Below, piece by piece: positions 25,890 to 35,172 of a stretch of 37,017 nucleotides of DNA (position 1 is the stretch's first letter; each line of letters begins with the position of its first letter). The DNA comes from Comamonas halotolerans (GTDB taxonomy: Bacteria > Pseudomonadota > Gammaproteobacteria > Burkholderiales > Burkholderiaceae_C), in assembly GCF_030162935.1 (NCBI RefSeq), contig NZ_JASAUZ010000015.1:1-37017 (forward strand), written 5' to 3'. The notes under the pieces were generated by a model. The model had not been told where the DNA came from. It ran no database searches and was given only the letters and a program-made list of their open reading frames with translations. The position numbers and the translations under genes were made by a program.

Positions 25890-27344
25890 ATGAATTCGCC
25901 GAGCTTTTCCGGAAAACGGGTCCTTTTTCTTCAAGGACCCGTTGGCCCTTTTTTCTGGAACTTGGCAAAGGATCTGAGAGGCAAAGGCGCCCAGGTCTTC
26001 AAGTTCAACTTCAATGCCGGAGATTGGCTGTTCTACCCACGGGGTGCACGCTCCTTCAAAGGAAAACTGGCAGATTGGCCCAGGCTGCTGGAGGCCTTTC
26101 TGCGTGAGCACAAGATAGATGTTGTGTTGCTGTTTGGCGATTGCCGTCCTGTGCATGCATGTGTGCGAGGTCTGGCGCAGGAGTTAGGGTGTTCTCTCGG
26201 GGTTTTCGAAGAGGGCTATTTGCGCCCGGACTATGTGACCTTTGAGCCTGTTGGCGTCAATGGCAATTCGGAGTTTGCGCAAAGTTTGGCGCCATGGCTG
26301 GCACAACAGGCGCTGTTGTCGGATGCAACAAAGCCGGTTTCCACCTTGCCGGTTCCAGCCACAAAGGGCGTGGGCAATACTTTTTGGCATGCGGCCATGT
26401 GGGGCATGGCTTATTTTTTTGCTGCGTGGGTGGGGCAGTGGTTCTGGAACAATAGCTTGCACCATCGTCGCATGACGGTGCTGGACGCACCTTGGTGGTG
26501 GCTGTCTTTTGGCCGCAAGGCCTGGTACAAAGTCAAGCAGCGCGGCATTCAAGAGCATCTGTGCACCGCTAAGCAAAAGCAGTTTTTCTTGGTGCCACTG
26601 CAGGTTTATAACGACGCGCAAATCAGCGTACATTCAGATTTTGACTCCGTCTGCAATTTTGCTGACTATGTGATGCGCTCGTTTTCAAAAGCGCTAGCTA
26701 CCGAGTTGCAAGAGGGGGTGCCGAATGGCGGTGAATCGATCAAAGATGCGATTCTGGTGTTCAAACACCATCCCATGGATAGAGGGCACCGACACTATGG
26801 TCGGGTACTGGAGCGCTTGTGCCAACGCTTTGACTTACAGGGAAAGGTGCTGTACATCCATGACCAGCATTTGCCTTCACTCTTGAAGGCTACGCGTGGC
26901 GTGGTTGTTGTCAATAGCACGGTTGGCTTGTCTGCGTTGGGCCATGGCGCTCCTGTCAAGGTCTGCGGTACAGCGCTGTACAACATTCCCGGACTGACTT
27001 TCCAAGGGCGCTTACGGCAGTTCTGGCATTTTGCCGGGCATGCGGCACCAGATACCCAAGAGTTGCAGCGTTTCAAGAGTGCGCTGATTCGCCGCACCCA
27101 GATCAACGGTAGCTTTTATCGAAAGCTCAGTGGTTTGGAGTGGGAGTGCGGAATTGCTCTGGACGGGCAAATGGCTGAACGCTTGTGGCCTCAGGAAATT
27201 CCTGAGGCACGCCGACCTTTGCGCCTGAATTTCTTGGACAAGACAGGGGGGCAGAAGTCCATGCGTATGCTTAAAGGAAAAAAAGGCAAACGCCGCAAGC
27301 AAGCTGCAAAAACTGAAAGCGGTTCCAAAAGGGTTGGTGCCTAA
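25890..27344 (+). CDS. kpsS: Capsule beta-Kdo transferase KpsS
   Basis: KpsS adds the first beta-Kdo to lyso-phosphatidylglycerol and so starts the capsule linker. The 484-residue protein matches KpsS throughout: KRVLFLQGPVGPFFWNLA near the start, LLFGDCRPVHACVRGLA, FEEGYLRPDYVTFE, LVPLQVYNDAQI, FKHHPMDRGHRHYGR, VVVNSTVGLSALGHGAPVKV and LYNIPGLTFQGRL. The C-terminal ~60 residues, ending in a very basic stretch (KGKKGKRRKQ), are an extension relative to E. coli KpsS (389). The ATG at 25890 is used; the frame is open from a GTG at 25851. The next gene begins at the base after its stop. Confidence 0.95.
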   Translation: MNSPSFSGKRVLFLQGPVGPFFWNLAKDLRGKGAQVFKFNFNAGDWLFYPRGARSFKGKLADWPRLLEAFLREHKIDVVLLFGDCRPVHACVRGLAQELGCSLGVFEEGYLRPDYVTFEPVGVNGNSEFAQSLAPWLAQQALLSDATKPVSTLPVPATKGVGNTFWHAAMWGMAYFFAAWVGQWFWNNSLHHRRMTVLDAPWWWLSFGRKAWYKVKQRGIQEHLCTAKQKQFFLVPLQVYNDAQISVHSDFDSVCNFADYVMRSFSKALATELQEGVPNGGESIKDAILVFKHHPMDRGHRHYGRVLERLCQRFDLQGKVLYIHDQHLPSLLKATRGVVVVNSTVGLSALGHGAPVKVCGTALYNIPGLTFQGRLRQFWHFAGHAAPDTQELQRFKSALIRRTQINGSFYRKLSGLEWECGIALDGQMAERLWPQEIPEARRPLRLNFLDKTGGQKSMRMLKGKKGKRRKQAAKTESGSKRVGA

Positions 27345-28556
27345 GTGCTGGATCCAAAGCTTTGTGCCCAAGCACCGCAGAAGTCAAATCGGCTGGTTGT
27401 ATTTGTGGGGGGCTTTGATCCGCGCGGTGCGCGGCATTATCACCAGCTTATGCGCCGTGAAGCCGCGAAACAGTCGGAGGTATCCAAGGCCGGCTATCAG
27501 GTGGGCCCACGTTCGCGCTGGGAGCCTGCTGAAGCTGCGGGTATGGCGCACTCTGTCTGGTCGGTTGGCGTTGAGGGGCAGGAGCCAAGCGATCATCTTT
27601 TCATTGACTGGTCGGACCAGGTTCGCCTGCACTGGCCCAAGCATACATTGCGCGTTGTCTGGGATGCGCTGCGCACATATGCTGCGGTTTTCCGCGTGCG
27701 GAAAACGCTGCCTGCATTGCACAGACAAACCCCCTATGTCTTGTGGACCCTCGCGTATCCACTGGTGTATATGCTGCTGTGCGTTTTGCTGGCCAGCGCA
27801 GTTTTTTGGGGGGGCATGAGCCAGGCTTCAGGGACCAGCGGCACTTTGATCGCTCTTCTGGCTGCGTATCTCATGCTTTTTGCTGGCTACAAGCTGGACA
27901 AGCTGCTGCATGTCAGCTGGTTGTTGCGCATATTGAATTTTGCGTCTCAGTCTGCAAGGGCTCCAATTGAGCCGTTGAGGGCGCGGATGGAAACTAGCGC
28001 TGAACTGATCGCCTCCGAGATGCAGCGCGGGCGATATGGTGAAGTGGTTGTGGTGGGATTCAGTGTTGGGAGTGCAGTAGCTGTGTCTTTGGTACATGCT
28101 CTGCGGCAGCAGTTGCAAAGAGTGCCTGAGGGGCCGCAAGCTGTGAATTTGCTGACCTTGGGCAATTGCATTCCTTTGTTTACGCTGATGCCTCAAGCGG
28201 ATGAACGTTTACATCAGCAGTTGCGGACTCTGTCGCAGGACGAGGGGCTGCATTGGGTGGATATCTCCTCTCCGAGTGACAGTGTAAGCTTCGGGATGTG
28301 CGATCTGATTGCATTGAGTCTGCCTGAACTCACGAGCAAAGAGCTGGCGCAGTGCGTGAATCCGAGGCATATGTGCTCACCAAGATTCCATAAGCTGTTC
28401 CACGCTGCTACATACCGTTGGCTGCGCCGCAACAAGATGCGCATGCATTTCCAGTACCTGATGGCCTCTGAATTGCCAGGAGCCTATGACTATTTTGCAT
28501 TGCTCACTTATCAGGGGCAGTTGATGGATTTCATTTCTAAACGATTGGTACGATGA
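27345..28556 (+). CDS. Membrane protein with alpha/beta-hydrolase-like serine motif, 403 aa
   Basis: I do not recognise a named family. The N-terminus (RLVVFVGGFDPRGARHYH) reads like a hydrolase first strand with an oxyanion-type loop. Two membrane segments lie at about 132-154 and 165-181. After them comes GEVVVVGFSVGSAVAVSLVHAL, with Ser240 in a GxSxG motif (GFSVG). A late His (for example in PRHMCSPRFHKLFH) could complete a triad. The layout suggests a membrane-anchored lipase or esterase with a cytoplasmic active site. The GTG start is the first codon after the kpsS stop, and its stop overlaps the P450 start by four bases. This ties it to capsule genes on one side and to a P450 on the other. 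A seven-G run lies at 27808-27814. Confidence 0.7.
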   Translation: MLDPKLCAQAPQKSNRLVVFVGGFDPRGARHYHQLMRREAAKQSEVSKAGYQVGPRSRWEPAEAAGMAHSVWSVGVEGQEPSDHLFIDWSDQVRLHWPKHTLRVVWDALRTYAAVFRVRKTLPALHRQTPYVLWTLAYPLVYMLLCVLLASAVFWGGMSQASGTSGTLIALLAAYLMLFAGYKLDKLLHVSWLLRILNFASQSARAPIEPLRARMETSAELIASEMQRGRYGEVVVVGFSVGSAVAVSLVHALRQQLQRVPEGPQAVNLLTLGNCIPLFTLMPQADERLHQQLRTLSQDEGLHWVDISSPSDSVSFGMCDLIALSLPELTSKELAQCVNPRHMCSPRFHKLFHAATYRWLRRNKMRMHFQYLMASELPGAYDYFALLTYQGQLMDFISKRLVR

Positions 28557-29932
28557 GCCGTTTTTGCCCTGCATACCCCAAGCCCCATCCTGAAAAAGCA
28601 TCGAAGCTCAGCATGTTCTGGCATGCGCGCCGTTCATGGATGGATGCTTTGTATGAGCGCAGCTACAGCATGCAAATGGGCGAGGTACACCTGCCCGGTG
28701 TTGATATGTACATGCTCAATGATACGGAGCAGGTCAAGCGTGTCATGCAGACCGAGGCTGACAGCTTTCCAAAGAGCCGTTTGCTGCATGAAGCATTGGA
28801 GCCACTGCTGGGCGAAAGTATTTTCACCACCAATGGTGAACAGTGGCAGCGTCAGCGAACGATGATGAACCCTGCTTTTGAGCAGGCCCGGCTGCACATT
28901 GCATTCCCACGCATGCTGGATGCTGCCACGGCCATGCTGGAGCGTCTGGATGCGCTGCCGGATGGTGAGGAATACGATATAGAAGTGGAGATGACGCATG
29001 TGACGGCGGACATCATCTTCCGCACGATTTTCTCGGAACCCATGCAAGGGCCGGATGCACATCGCGTCTTTCATGCGTTTGCCCGCTATCAAGCCCTGGC
29101 CCCGAAATTGATGTTGCCAGCTTTGTTTGGCATGCGTTGGGCTGTAATGCCCTGGCAGCGCTGGCGCAGCAATCAGGCATCCAAGGAAATTCGTAGTCTG
29201 CTCAGTGCCATGGTGCGCCCACGCTATGAGGCGCATCAGCGAGGGGAGGTGGACGACGAGCCCAAGGATATTCTTGCAGCCTTCATGATGGCCAAGGATC
29301 CGCAAACAGGGCAGCCCTTTGACTTTGATGAGCTCGTCAATCAGGTCGCTATGCTGTTTTTGGCAGGGCATGAAACATCGGCAAGCGCGCTCACCTGGTC
29401 GTGCTATTTGCTGGCCAAGTCTCCTGATGTTCAGCAGCGTGCATTTGATCAAATTCAGGAGGTGTTGGGAGACCGAACGCCAGCGCAAAGTGATATGAAA
29501 AGCTTGCCAAAGGTTTGGAATATCTTTCGAGAGGCTTTGAGGCTTTTCCCACCTGTGGGATTTTTTGCTCGCGAAAATGCCCAGGACTGTCCCATTCGTG
29601 GCAAGCACATCAAGGCAGGTAGCACGGTGGTGGTTGCTCCCTGGCTGCTGCAACGCCACCGTAAGTGGTGGAAAGAGCCTGATGCGTTTGACCCTGACCG
29701 GTTTGATAGGGATGAGAGCAAACCTGCAATCAAACATGCGTACATGCCTTTCAGCATGGGGCAGCGCGTTTGCTTGGGCGCTGCATTTGCATTGCAGGAA
29801 GCGGTGTTGATTCTGACGTGCTTGCTGCGTCGCTATGAGCTTCTTGCGGTGGAAGGGCATGAACCCAAGCCGGTCGGTCGCCTGACAATTCGTTCAGAAA
29901 ATGGCGTGCGCCTCAAGCTCAAAAAGCGCTGA
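28553..29932 (+). CDS. Cytochrome P450
   Basis: A haem-thiolate monooxygenase of 459 residues. The I-helix oxygen-binding motif is AGHETSAS (271-278), the K-helix ExxR is EALR (327-330), the PERF-like region is FDPDRFDRD (379-387), and the haem loop FSMGQRVCLG (400-409) carries the axial Cys407. There is no membrane anchor, as usual for bacterial P450s, and no ferredoxin or reductase gene is adjacent, so electrons must come from elsewhere. The sequence style (class E, fatty-acid/terpene type) does not fix the substrate. Its start overlaps the preceding hydrolase stop (ATGA), so it is translated with the end of the capsule series. Confidence 0.95.
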   Translation: MSRFCPAYPKPHPEKASKLSMFWHARRSWMDALYERSYSMQMGEVHLPGVDMYMLNDTEQVKRVMQTEADSFPKSRLLHEALEPLLGESIFTTNGEQWQRQRTMMNPAFEQARLHIAFPRMLDAATAMLERLDALPDGEEYDIEVEMTHVTADIIFRTIFSEPMQGPDAHRVFHAFARYQALAPKLMLPALFGMRWAVMPWQRWRSNQASKEIRSLLSAMVRPRYEAHQRGEVDDEPKDILAAFMMAKDPQTGQPFDFDELVNQVAMLFLAGHETSASALTWSCYLLAKSPDVQQRAFDQIQEVLGDRTPAQSDMKSLPKVWNIFREALRLFPPVGFFARENAQDCPIRGKHIKAGSTVVVAPWLLQRHRKWWKEPDAFDPDRFDRDESKPAIKHAYMPFSMGQRVCLGAAFALQEAVLILTCLLRRYELLAVEGHEPKPVGRLTIRSENGVRLKLKKR

Positions 29933-30310
29933 CCATCACACTAAACGTTTTATCAGCAGTGGTGTCTTCACGGTATAGGCTCATAGCAAGAGCTAATCTA
30001 TTGCGATGCCGTGCTTGTGCTGTAGGCGATATGTAAATGCTATGAAAGGATTGATCTTTATGTTTTTAAATCTGCTTTTTATTGAGCTGGCGATCCGTAG
30101 ATTGAGTTTTTGACTTCTTAGAGTCGCTAACACTACCCAGCAAACCGAAGGTTTGCGATTGAGACGGGGCGCGCAGCCGCAGGCAGTACTGGCGTACGAC
30201 AAGGCGAAGCAACGACGTATCAATGGTTGTGTTAGCGGGTCTTAATACACCGAGCTATTGGTTGACTTTACAGAGCATTTATTCAAATCAATTTATTTGT
30301 ACGTGGTTGC
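29933..30310 (+). other. Intergenic stretch after the P450
   Basis: No gene. I see no clear terminator right after the P450. Most of the right part is the inverted-repeat-bounded element listed separately. Confidence 0.5.
30118..30245. repeat. Inverted-repeat-bounded intergenic element (MITE- or REP-like)
   Basis: CGCTAACACTACC at 30125-30137 faces GGTTGTGTTAGCG at 30225-30237 (12 of 13 match as inverted repeat; nine outer bases perfect). The homology continues loosely outward. Inside is GCAAACC-GAA-GGTTTGC (30140-30156), a perfect 7-bp hairpin, then a GC-rich core with GTAC/GCGTAC motifs. There is no ORF. The form suggests a small non-autonomous mobile or dispersed repeat; no second copy is in this window. 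Confidence 0.6.
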
Positions 30311-30652
30311 ATGAAAGAGCGTCTCGGAGGCTTTGCCTTTATGTGTGTGATGGTGCCTATGGCCATCCTGGGGTATCTGGTTTTGTGGTGGGTAGGACTG
30401 TTTGGTCGAACAGAGCGGGGCCGTGCTGGCGTGCGTGCGCTGGATCACTTTGTCAACGCCACTGTTTTTAATGGCTATGCATGGGAGAGTGTGTCTTCTC
30501 ATGCCTGGCGCGAAAGAGATAAACGCTGGGCACGCATCATTATTGCGATGACGGATTTTTTCCAGGAAGGCCACTGTGAGCGCGCCAACAAGCGTGAGCA
30601 GCGAATTGTGGATCTGGTGGTGAAAAAAGGGCTGGACAAGCAGACCTTGTGA
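30311..30652 (+). CDS. Small membrane-anchored hypothetical protein, 113 aa
   Basis: One strong hydrophobic segment (about residues 8-31, AFMCVMVPMAILGYLVLWWVG) is followed by a charged part: DHFVNATVFNGYAWESVSSHAWR, then a Trp, then FFQEGHCERANKREQ. The sequence VNAxxxx..ESVSxxAWR...GHCxxA resembles small phage- or prophage-type proteins of unknown role that share D..N....ESxSxRAWR and GHC. The second part may bind metal or nucleic acid through the Cys/His, but this is not shown. The ribosome binding site is weak. Its terminator is at 30738. Confidence 0.7.
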   Translation: MKERLGGFAFMCVMVPMAILGYLVLWWVGLFGRTERGRAGVRALDHFVNATVFNGYAWESVSSHAWRERDKRWARIIIAMTDFFQEGHCERANKREQRIVDLVVKKGLDKQTL

Positions 30653-30959
30653 TGAGGTCTGGAAAGATTGCAGCCGGGTGCTGGGGCCGTTCCTGCAAAT
30701 CTTCATGTATCCATTGGGAAGTGCTTTCTTCCTTCTGACCACTGGCAGCCAAAGCCAGTGGTTTTTTCATGAGGCAATCGATTGCGCGCAAGGGGCAAGG
30801 GGCAAAAAAGCGGTATGAGCCTGGTGCAAAGCACGACGTTGCCGCCAACTGTTGCTGGTACAAAAAATCGCTCAGAAATCCTCGCTGGAACACCTCTGAG
30901 CGCTTTGCTCAACCCATTGCCGAGCTTCCAGCCATTGCAAGGAGAGATTGTGCAGGCGC
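30653..30959 (+). other. Gap between convergent genes
   Basis: It contains the terminator at 30738-30767 and no supported gene. Short frames on both strands here are Arg-rich and lack ribosome binding sites. The nrdF gene ends at the right side on the opposite strand. Confidence 0.5.
30738..30767 (+). terminator. Rho-independent terminator
   Basis: A perfect 9-bp stem (ACCACTGGC / GCCAGTGGT) with a 7-base loop is followed by a run of T. It ends the plus-strand transcript of the 30311-30652 gene. Confidence 0.88.
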
Positions 30960-31940
<981 letters not shown>

Positions 31941-34070
31941 TTACAGCGTGCAGGAGACGCAAGTCGCCTTGACTTCCGTGCCTTCCAGCGCAAGCTGGCG
32001 CAGGCGGATGTAGTAAATGGTCTTGATGCCTTTTTTCCAGGCATAGATTTGCGCTTTGTTGATATCGCGCGTGGTGGCGGTGTCAGGGAAGAACAGGGTC
32101 AGGGAAAGGCCTTGATCCACGTGTTCAGTGGCCGCTGCATAGACATCAATGATGGCGTTGGGGCCAATCTCGTAGGCGTCGCGGTAATAAGCCATGTTGT
32201 CGTTCGAGAGGAACGGTGCAGGGTAGTACACGCGGCCAATCTTGCCTTCCTTGCGAATTTCGATACGCGAGGCAATGGGGTGGATGGACGATGTGGAATT
32301 GTTGATGTAGCTGATCGAGCCCGTGGGCGGAATGGCCTGCAGGTTGCGGTTGTACAAGCCGTGCTGCATGACATCGGCTTTGAGCTGCTTCCAGTCGGCA
32401 CGCGTTGGCAGCGTCATGCTGGTTTTAGCGAACAGGGCTTTGACTGTGTCGGAGGTGGGCAGCCAGTCGCGGTTGGTGTACTTGGCAAAGTATTCGCCAC
32501 TGGCGTACTTGCTGTCTTCAAAGCCGATAAAGCGTTGCTTCTTCTCTTGTGCCAATAGGCAGGATGTACGCAGGCAGTGATAGGCCACAGCGGCAAAGTA
32601 CACGCTGGTGAATTCCACGGCAGCAGGGCTGTCGTAATGAATTTTTTCGCGGCCCAGATAGCCGTGCAAATTCATTTGTCCCAGGCCGATCGCGTGGCTG
32701 TCATCGTTGCCTTTGCGTACAGACGGGACGGAGTTGACAGCGCTCATCTCGGAGACGGCTGTCAAGGCACGGATGGCAGTTTCCACAGCCTGGCCGAGTT
32801 GGCCGCCGTCCATGACGGTTGCAATGTTCAGTGAACCGAGATTGCAGGATATGTCGTTGCCAATTTCCTCGTAGTTCAGATCTTCATTCAACACAGAGGG
32901 CGTGTTGACTTGCAGAATTTCCGAGCACAGGTTGGACATGTTGATGCGGCCTGCAATCGGGTTGGCACGGTTGGCCGTATCTTCAAACAGGATGTAGGGG
33001 TAGCCCGACTCGAACTGGATCTCCGCAATGGTCTGGAAGAACTCGCGTGCTTTGATCTTGGTCTTTTTGATGCGGGGATCATCCACCATGGCCTTGTAAT
33101 GCTCGGTCACGGAGATGTCGGCAAACGGTTTGCCGTATACGCGTTCCACGTCGTAGGGTGAGAATAGGTACATATCCTCATTGCGTTTGGCCAGCTCGAA
33201 GGTGATGTCTGGAATGACCACGCCTAACGACAGCGTCTTGATGCGAATCTTCTCGTCCGCGTTTTCACGCTTGGTGTCCAGAAAACGCATGATGTCTGGG
33301 TGGTGGGCGTTCAGGTATACGGCGCCTGCACCTTGGCGGGCACCAAGCTGGTTGGCGTAAGAGAAGCCGTCTTCCAGCAGTTTCATCACGGGAATCACGC
33401 CGGAAGACTGGTTTTCAATACCCTTGATGGGGGCACCCAGCTCGCGCAGATTGCTCAGTAACAGGGCCACGCCGCCGCCGCGCTTGGACAGTTGCAGGGC
33501 CGAGTTGATGCCGCGGCCAATGCTTTCCATATTGTCTTCAAGGCGCAGCAGAAAACACGAGACCAGCTCGCCACGCTGCTTTTTGCCAGCGTTCAGGAAA
33601 GTGGGGGTTGCGGGCTGAAAGCGCCCGGCAATGATCTCTTCCATTATGCGTATGGACAGCTTTTCATCGCCACGAGCCAGCGCCAGTGCCGTCATCACCA
33701 CACGGTCTTCAAAGCGCTCCAGATAGCGTTTGCCATCACGCGTTTTCAAGGTATAGGCCGTGTAGTACTTGTACGCTCCCAGGAAGGTCGGGAAGCGAAA
33801 TTTCTTGGCGTAAGCCGACTTGAAGATGGACTCTACAAAAGCAGGTGTGTATGCATCCAGCACTTCGCCTTCGTAATAGTCTTCCGTGCGCAGGTAGTCG
33901 AGTTTTTCTTCCAGCGAATGAAAGAACACGGTGTTCTGGTTGACGTGTTGCAGAAAATACTGACGCGCCGCCAGGCGGTCGGCATCAAACTGAATTTGCC
34001 CTTTCTCATCAGGCAGGTTCAGCATGGCATTCAGGGCATGAAAGTCCAGCTTGGTGGGTGTGGGTGTCAT
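31941..34070 (-). CDS. nrdE: Class Ib ribonucleotide reductase, alpha subunit NrdE
   Basis: NrdE reduces ribonucleoside diphosphates. The 709-residue length fits class Ib (E. coli 714). There is no N-terminal ATP-cone domain, which separates it from NrdA. Active-site regions include SNLCSEI and [11 protein letters not shown] with reaction Cys, the [12 protein letters not shown] loop, and the C-terminal CVSCTL pair that passes electrons from NrdH. The frame is open to 34193, but the ATG at 34070 is chosen because it overlaps the nrdI stop by four bases (ATGA) and gives the family length. The extra upstream residues read as nrdI in another frame. Confidence 0.97.
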   Translation of the reverse strand: MTPTPTKLDFHALNAMLNLPDEKGQIQFDADRLAARQYFLQHVNQNTVFFHSLEEKLDYLRTEDYYEGEVLDAYTPAFVESIFKSAYAKKFRFPTFLGAYKYYTAYTLKTRDGKRYLERFEDRVVMTALALARGDEKLSIRIMEEIIAGRFQPATPTFLNAGKKQRGELVSCFLLRLEDNMESIGRGINSALQLSKRGGGVALLLSNLRELGAPIKGIENQSSGVIPVMKLLEDGFSYANQLGARQGAGAVYLNAHHPDIMRFLDTKRENADEKIRIKTLSLGVVIPDITFELAKRNEDMYLFSPYDVERVYGKPFADISVTEHYKAMVDDPRIKKTKIKAREFFQTIAEIQFESGYPYILFEDTANRANPIAGRINMSNLCSEILQVNTPSVLNEDLNYEEIGNDISCNLGSLNIATVMDGGQLGQAVETAIRALTAVSEMSAVNSVPSVRKGNDDSHAIGLGQMNLHGYLGREKIHYDSPAAVEFTSVYFAAVAYHCLRTSCLLAQEKKQRFIGFEDSKYASGEYFAKYTNRDWLPTSDTVKALFAKTSMTLPTRADWKQLKADVMQHGLYNRNLQAIPPTGSISYINNSTSSIHPIASRIEIRKEGKIGRVYYPAPFLSNDNMAYYRDAYEIGPNAIIDVYAAATEHVDQGLSLTLFFPDTATTRDINKAQIYAWKKGIKTIYYIRLRQLALEGTEVKATCVSCTL

Positions 34071-34495
34071 AACGAAGCGGTCGAGGTGTTGGGAAGGATG
34101 TGGAGGGGAAAGTGCTGATCGATGTGCTGTAAGCGCATCCAGTCTGCGCTCGTGCCAGCCATCTCGACACGGTGCAGCAGCGGAACCTGGCATTTGCGTG
34201 CGATCACATCACCTGCCTGAGCAAACGCAGCACCAAAGTTGCGATCACCGCAGGCCACGACTGCACGCAGCCATTGCCTGCGCTCTGGCGCATTGAGGAA
34301 GCGGATCACGGCTTTGGGCACGGCTCCCTGGCCTTGTGCATCGCCAAATGACGGAGTCAGCAAGATGAATGGGCCCTGAATGGTGGGCATCTCGTCTTCA
34401 ACAGCGCGCGGAATACGGGAGCCTGTCAAGCCTGCGTTGCTCAGCAGACGTGCGGTGTTGCCAGTTCTGGAAGAGTAGAAAACCCAGTGCGCCAT
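34067..34495 (-). CDS. nrdI: Flavodoxin-like NrdI
   Basis: NrdI is the small flavoprotein that supplies oxidant to assemble the Mn-tyrosyl cofactor in NrdF. The 142-residue protein begins with the FMN-binding loop [13 protein letters not shown]. It continues with [50 protein letters not shown] and the late EMAGTSAD (the family's E..GT..D). The ATG at 34495 is 1 base after the nrdH stop; the longer frame from 34561 reads into nrdH and is rejected. It overlaps nrdE by four bases. Confidence 0.95.
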   Translation of the reverse strand: MAHWVFYSSRTGNTARLLSNAGLTGSRIPRAVEDEMPTIQGPFILLTPSFGDAQGQGAVPKAVIRFLNAPERRQWLRAVVACGDRNFGAAFAQAGDVIARKCQVPLLHRVEMAGTSADWMRLQHIDQHFPLHILPNTSTASL

Positions 34496-34496
34496 G

Positions 34497-34724
34497 TCAG
34501 GCAGCAGTTGGCAAGGCTGCCAGTCGATCAGGGCGGAAGCCGCTCCAGTGCTCTTCTCCAAATTGCACCACGGGCACTTGGCGGTAGCCCCATGACTGGA
34601 TCAGTGTTGCAGCAGCAGCGTCTTGCGATACGTCGACCACTTCGTAGGTGCTGCCTTGACGATCCAGGGCGCGCATCGTCATCGAACATTGAACGCAGTT
34701 GGGTTTGGAGAAAATTTTGATCAT
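34497..34724 (-). CDS. nrdH: Glutaredoxin-like electron donor NrdH
   Basis: NrdH is a small redoxin that reduces NrdE. The 75-residue protein has the C-V-Q-C active site (Cys10, Cys13 in SKPNCVQCSMTMRAL), the GYRQVPVVQFG cis-Pro loop, and SGFRPDRL near the end, which is the NrdH hallmark (W/SGFxxD/P). It is first in nrdH-nrdI-nrdE-nrdF. The ATG has a TAGG motif a few bases upstream. A cobalamin riboswitch ends about 190 bases upstream on the same strand, with no gene between. Confidence 0.95.
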   Translation of the reverse strand: MIKIFSKPNCVQCSMTMRALDRQGSTYEVVDVSQDAAAATLIQSWGYRQVPVVQFGEEHWSGFRPDRLAALPTAA

Positions 34725-34879
34725 GAAGCCTACGGAAGAACCTTGTCAGGCGCGGCGTAGGGTTTGAGATGCAAATCGACATGCGCAATGCCAAATGCAG
34801 CTGCTGACGCTGCAGAAGTAGAAATGCATGCAGAGAATGTTCTGCCACCCAGGCGACCCCGCCTGCACAGATGATGAAA

Positions 34880-34904
34880 GTAGCCGCTGCAAAGCAGCAG
34901 CTAC
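34880..34904 (-). terminator. Hairpin in the riboswitch expression platform
   Basis: On the minus strand GTAGCTGCTGC faces GCAGCGGCTAC (11-bp stem with one G-T wobble, 3-base loop), followed by TTTC. It lies just after the cobalamin aptamer and could end transcription when B12 is bound. The T run is short, so it may instead act through an alternative fold. Confidence 0.5.
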
Positions 34905-34911
34905 TGCGTGT

Positions 34912-35095
34912 TGGCCGGTATCCAGACTGGTGGGTAGGGGTGACACTCCTTCCCGAGGAGCAAACCTCAGTGGCTGTCCGTGTCACTTTGCGCGCTCGGA
35001 TTGCGACGCACCGCACTTACTGTTGCGGGGGCAGTTCAGGTTAAAGCGCAGTACAGAGCTTCTCCTGATTCCCGTTTAACACCTTTCCTGAGTGA
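34912..35095 (-). promoter_or_regulatory. Cobalamin (vitamin B12) riboswitch upstream of nrdHIEF
   Basis: Reading the minus strand from 35095, the class signatures come in the right order: AGGTGTTAAACGGGAATCAGG (here split as AGGTG, then GGGAA), the B12-box core TGCCCCCGCAACAGTAAG, a variable stem, GCCACTG, CTCGGGAAGGAG, and the closing AGTCTGGATACCGGCC. These match the aptamer's conserved positions, including the GCCCCCGCAAC box. The first gene downstream on this strand is nrdH. A B12-bound aptamer normally shuts the downstream gene off. Identity of the aptamer is secure by eye; the switching mechanism is inferred. Confidence 0.92.
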
Positions 35096-35121
35096 TCCAG
35101 GGTGGTGCACCAACGCAGGGA

Positions 35122-35148
35122 ATTCTAAGCGGTTTTACATGCACCCAA
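35122..35148 (-). promoter_or_regulatory. Weak candidate promoter for the riboswitch-nrd transcript
   Basis: On the minus strand TTGGGT (35143-35148) and TAGAAT (35122-35127) are separated by 15 bases, a little short. The start would be near 35115, just before the aptamer. An inverted repeat CGCTTGC/GCAAGCG lies just upstream (35150-35172). Match quality is modest. Confidence 0.3.
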
Positions 35149-35172
35149 CCGCTTGCGAAGTCTTTGCAAGCG

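Noticed and set aside
28634..29860. Long minus-strand open frame (408 codons) opposite the P450
   Set aside because: The plus-strand frame has all P450 motifs; the antisense translation is His/Cys/Arg-rich without motifs and is a codon-bias shadow.
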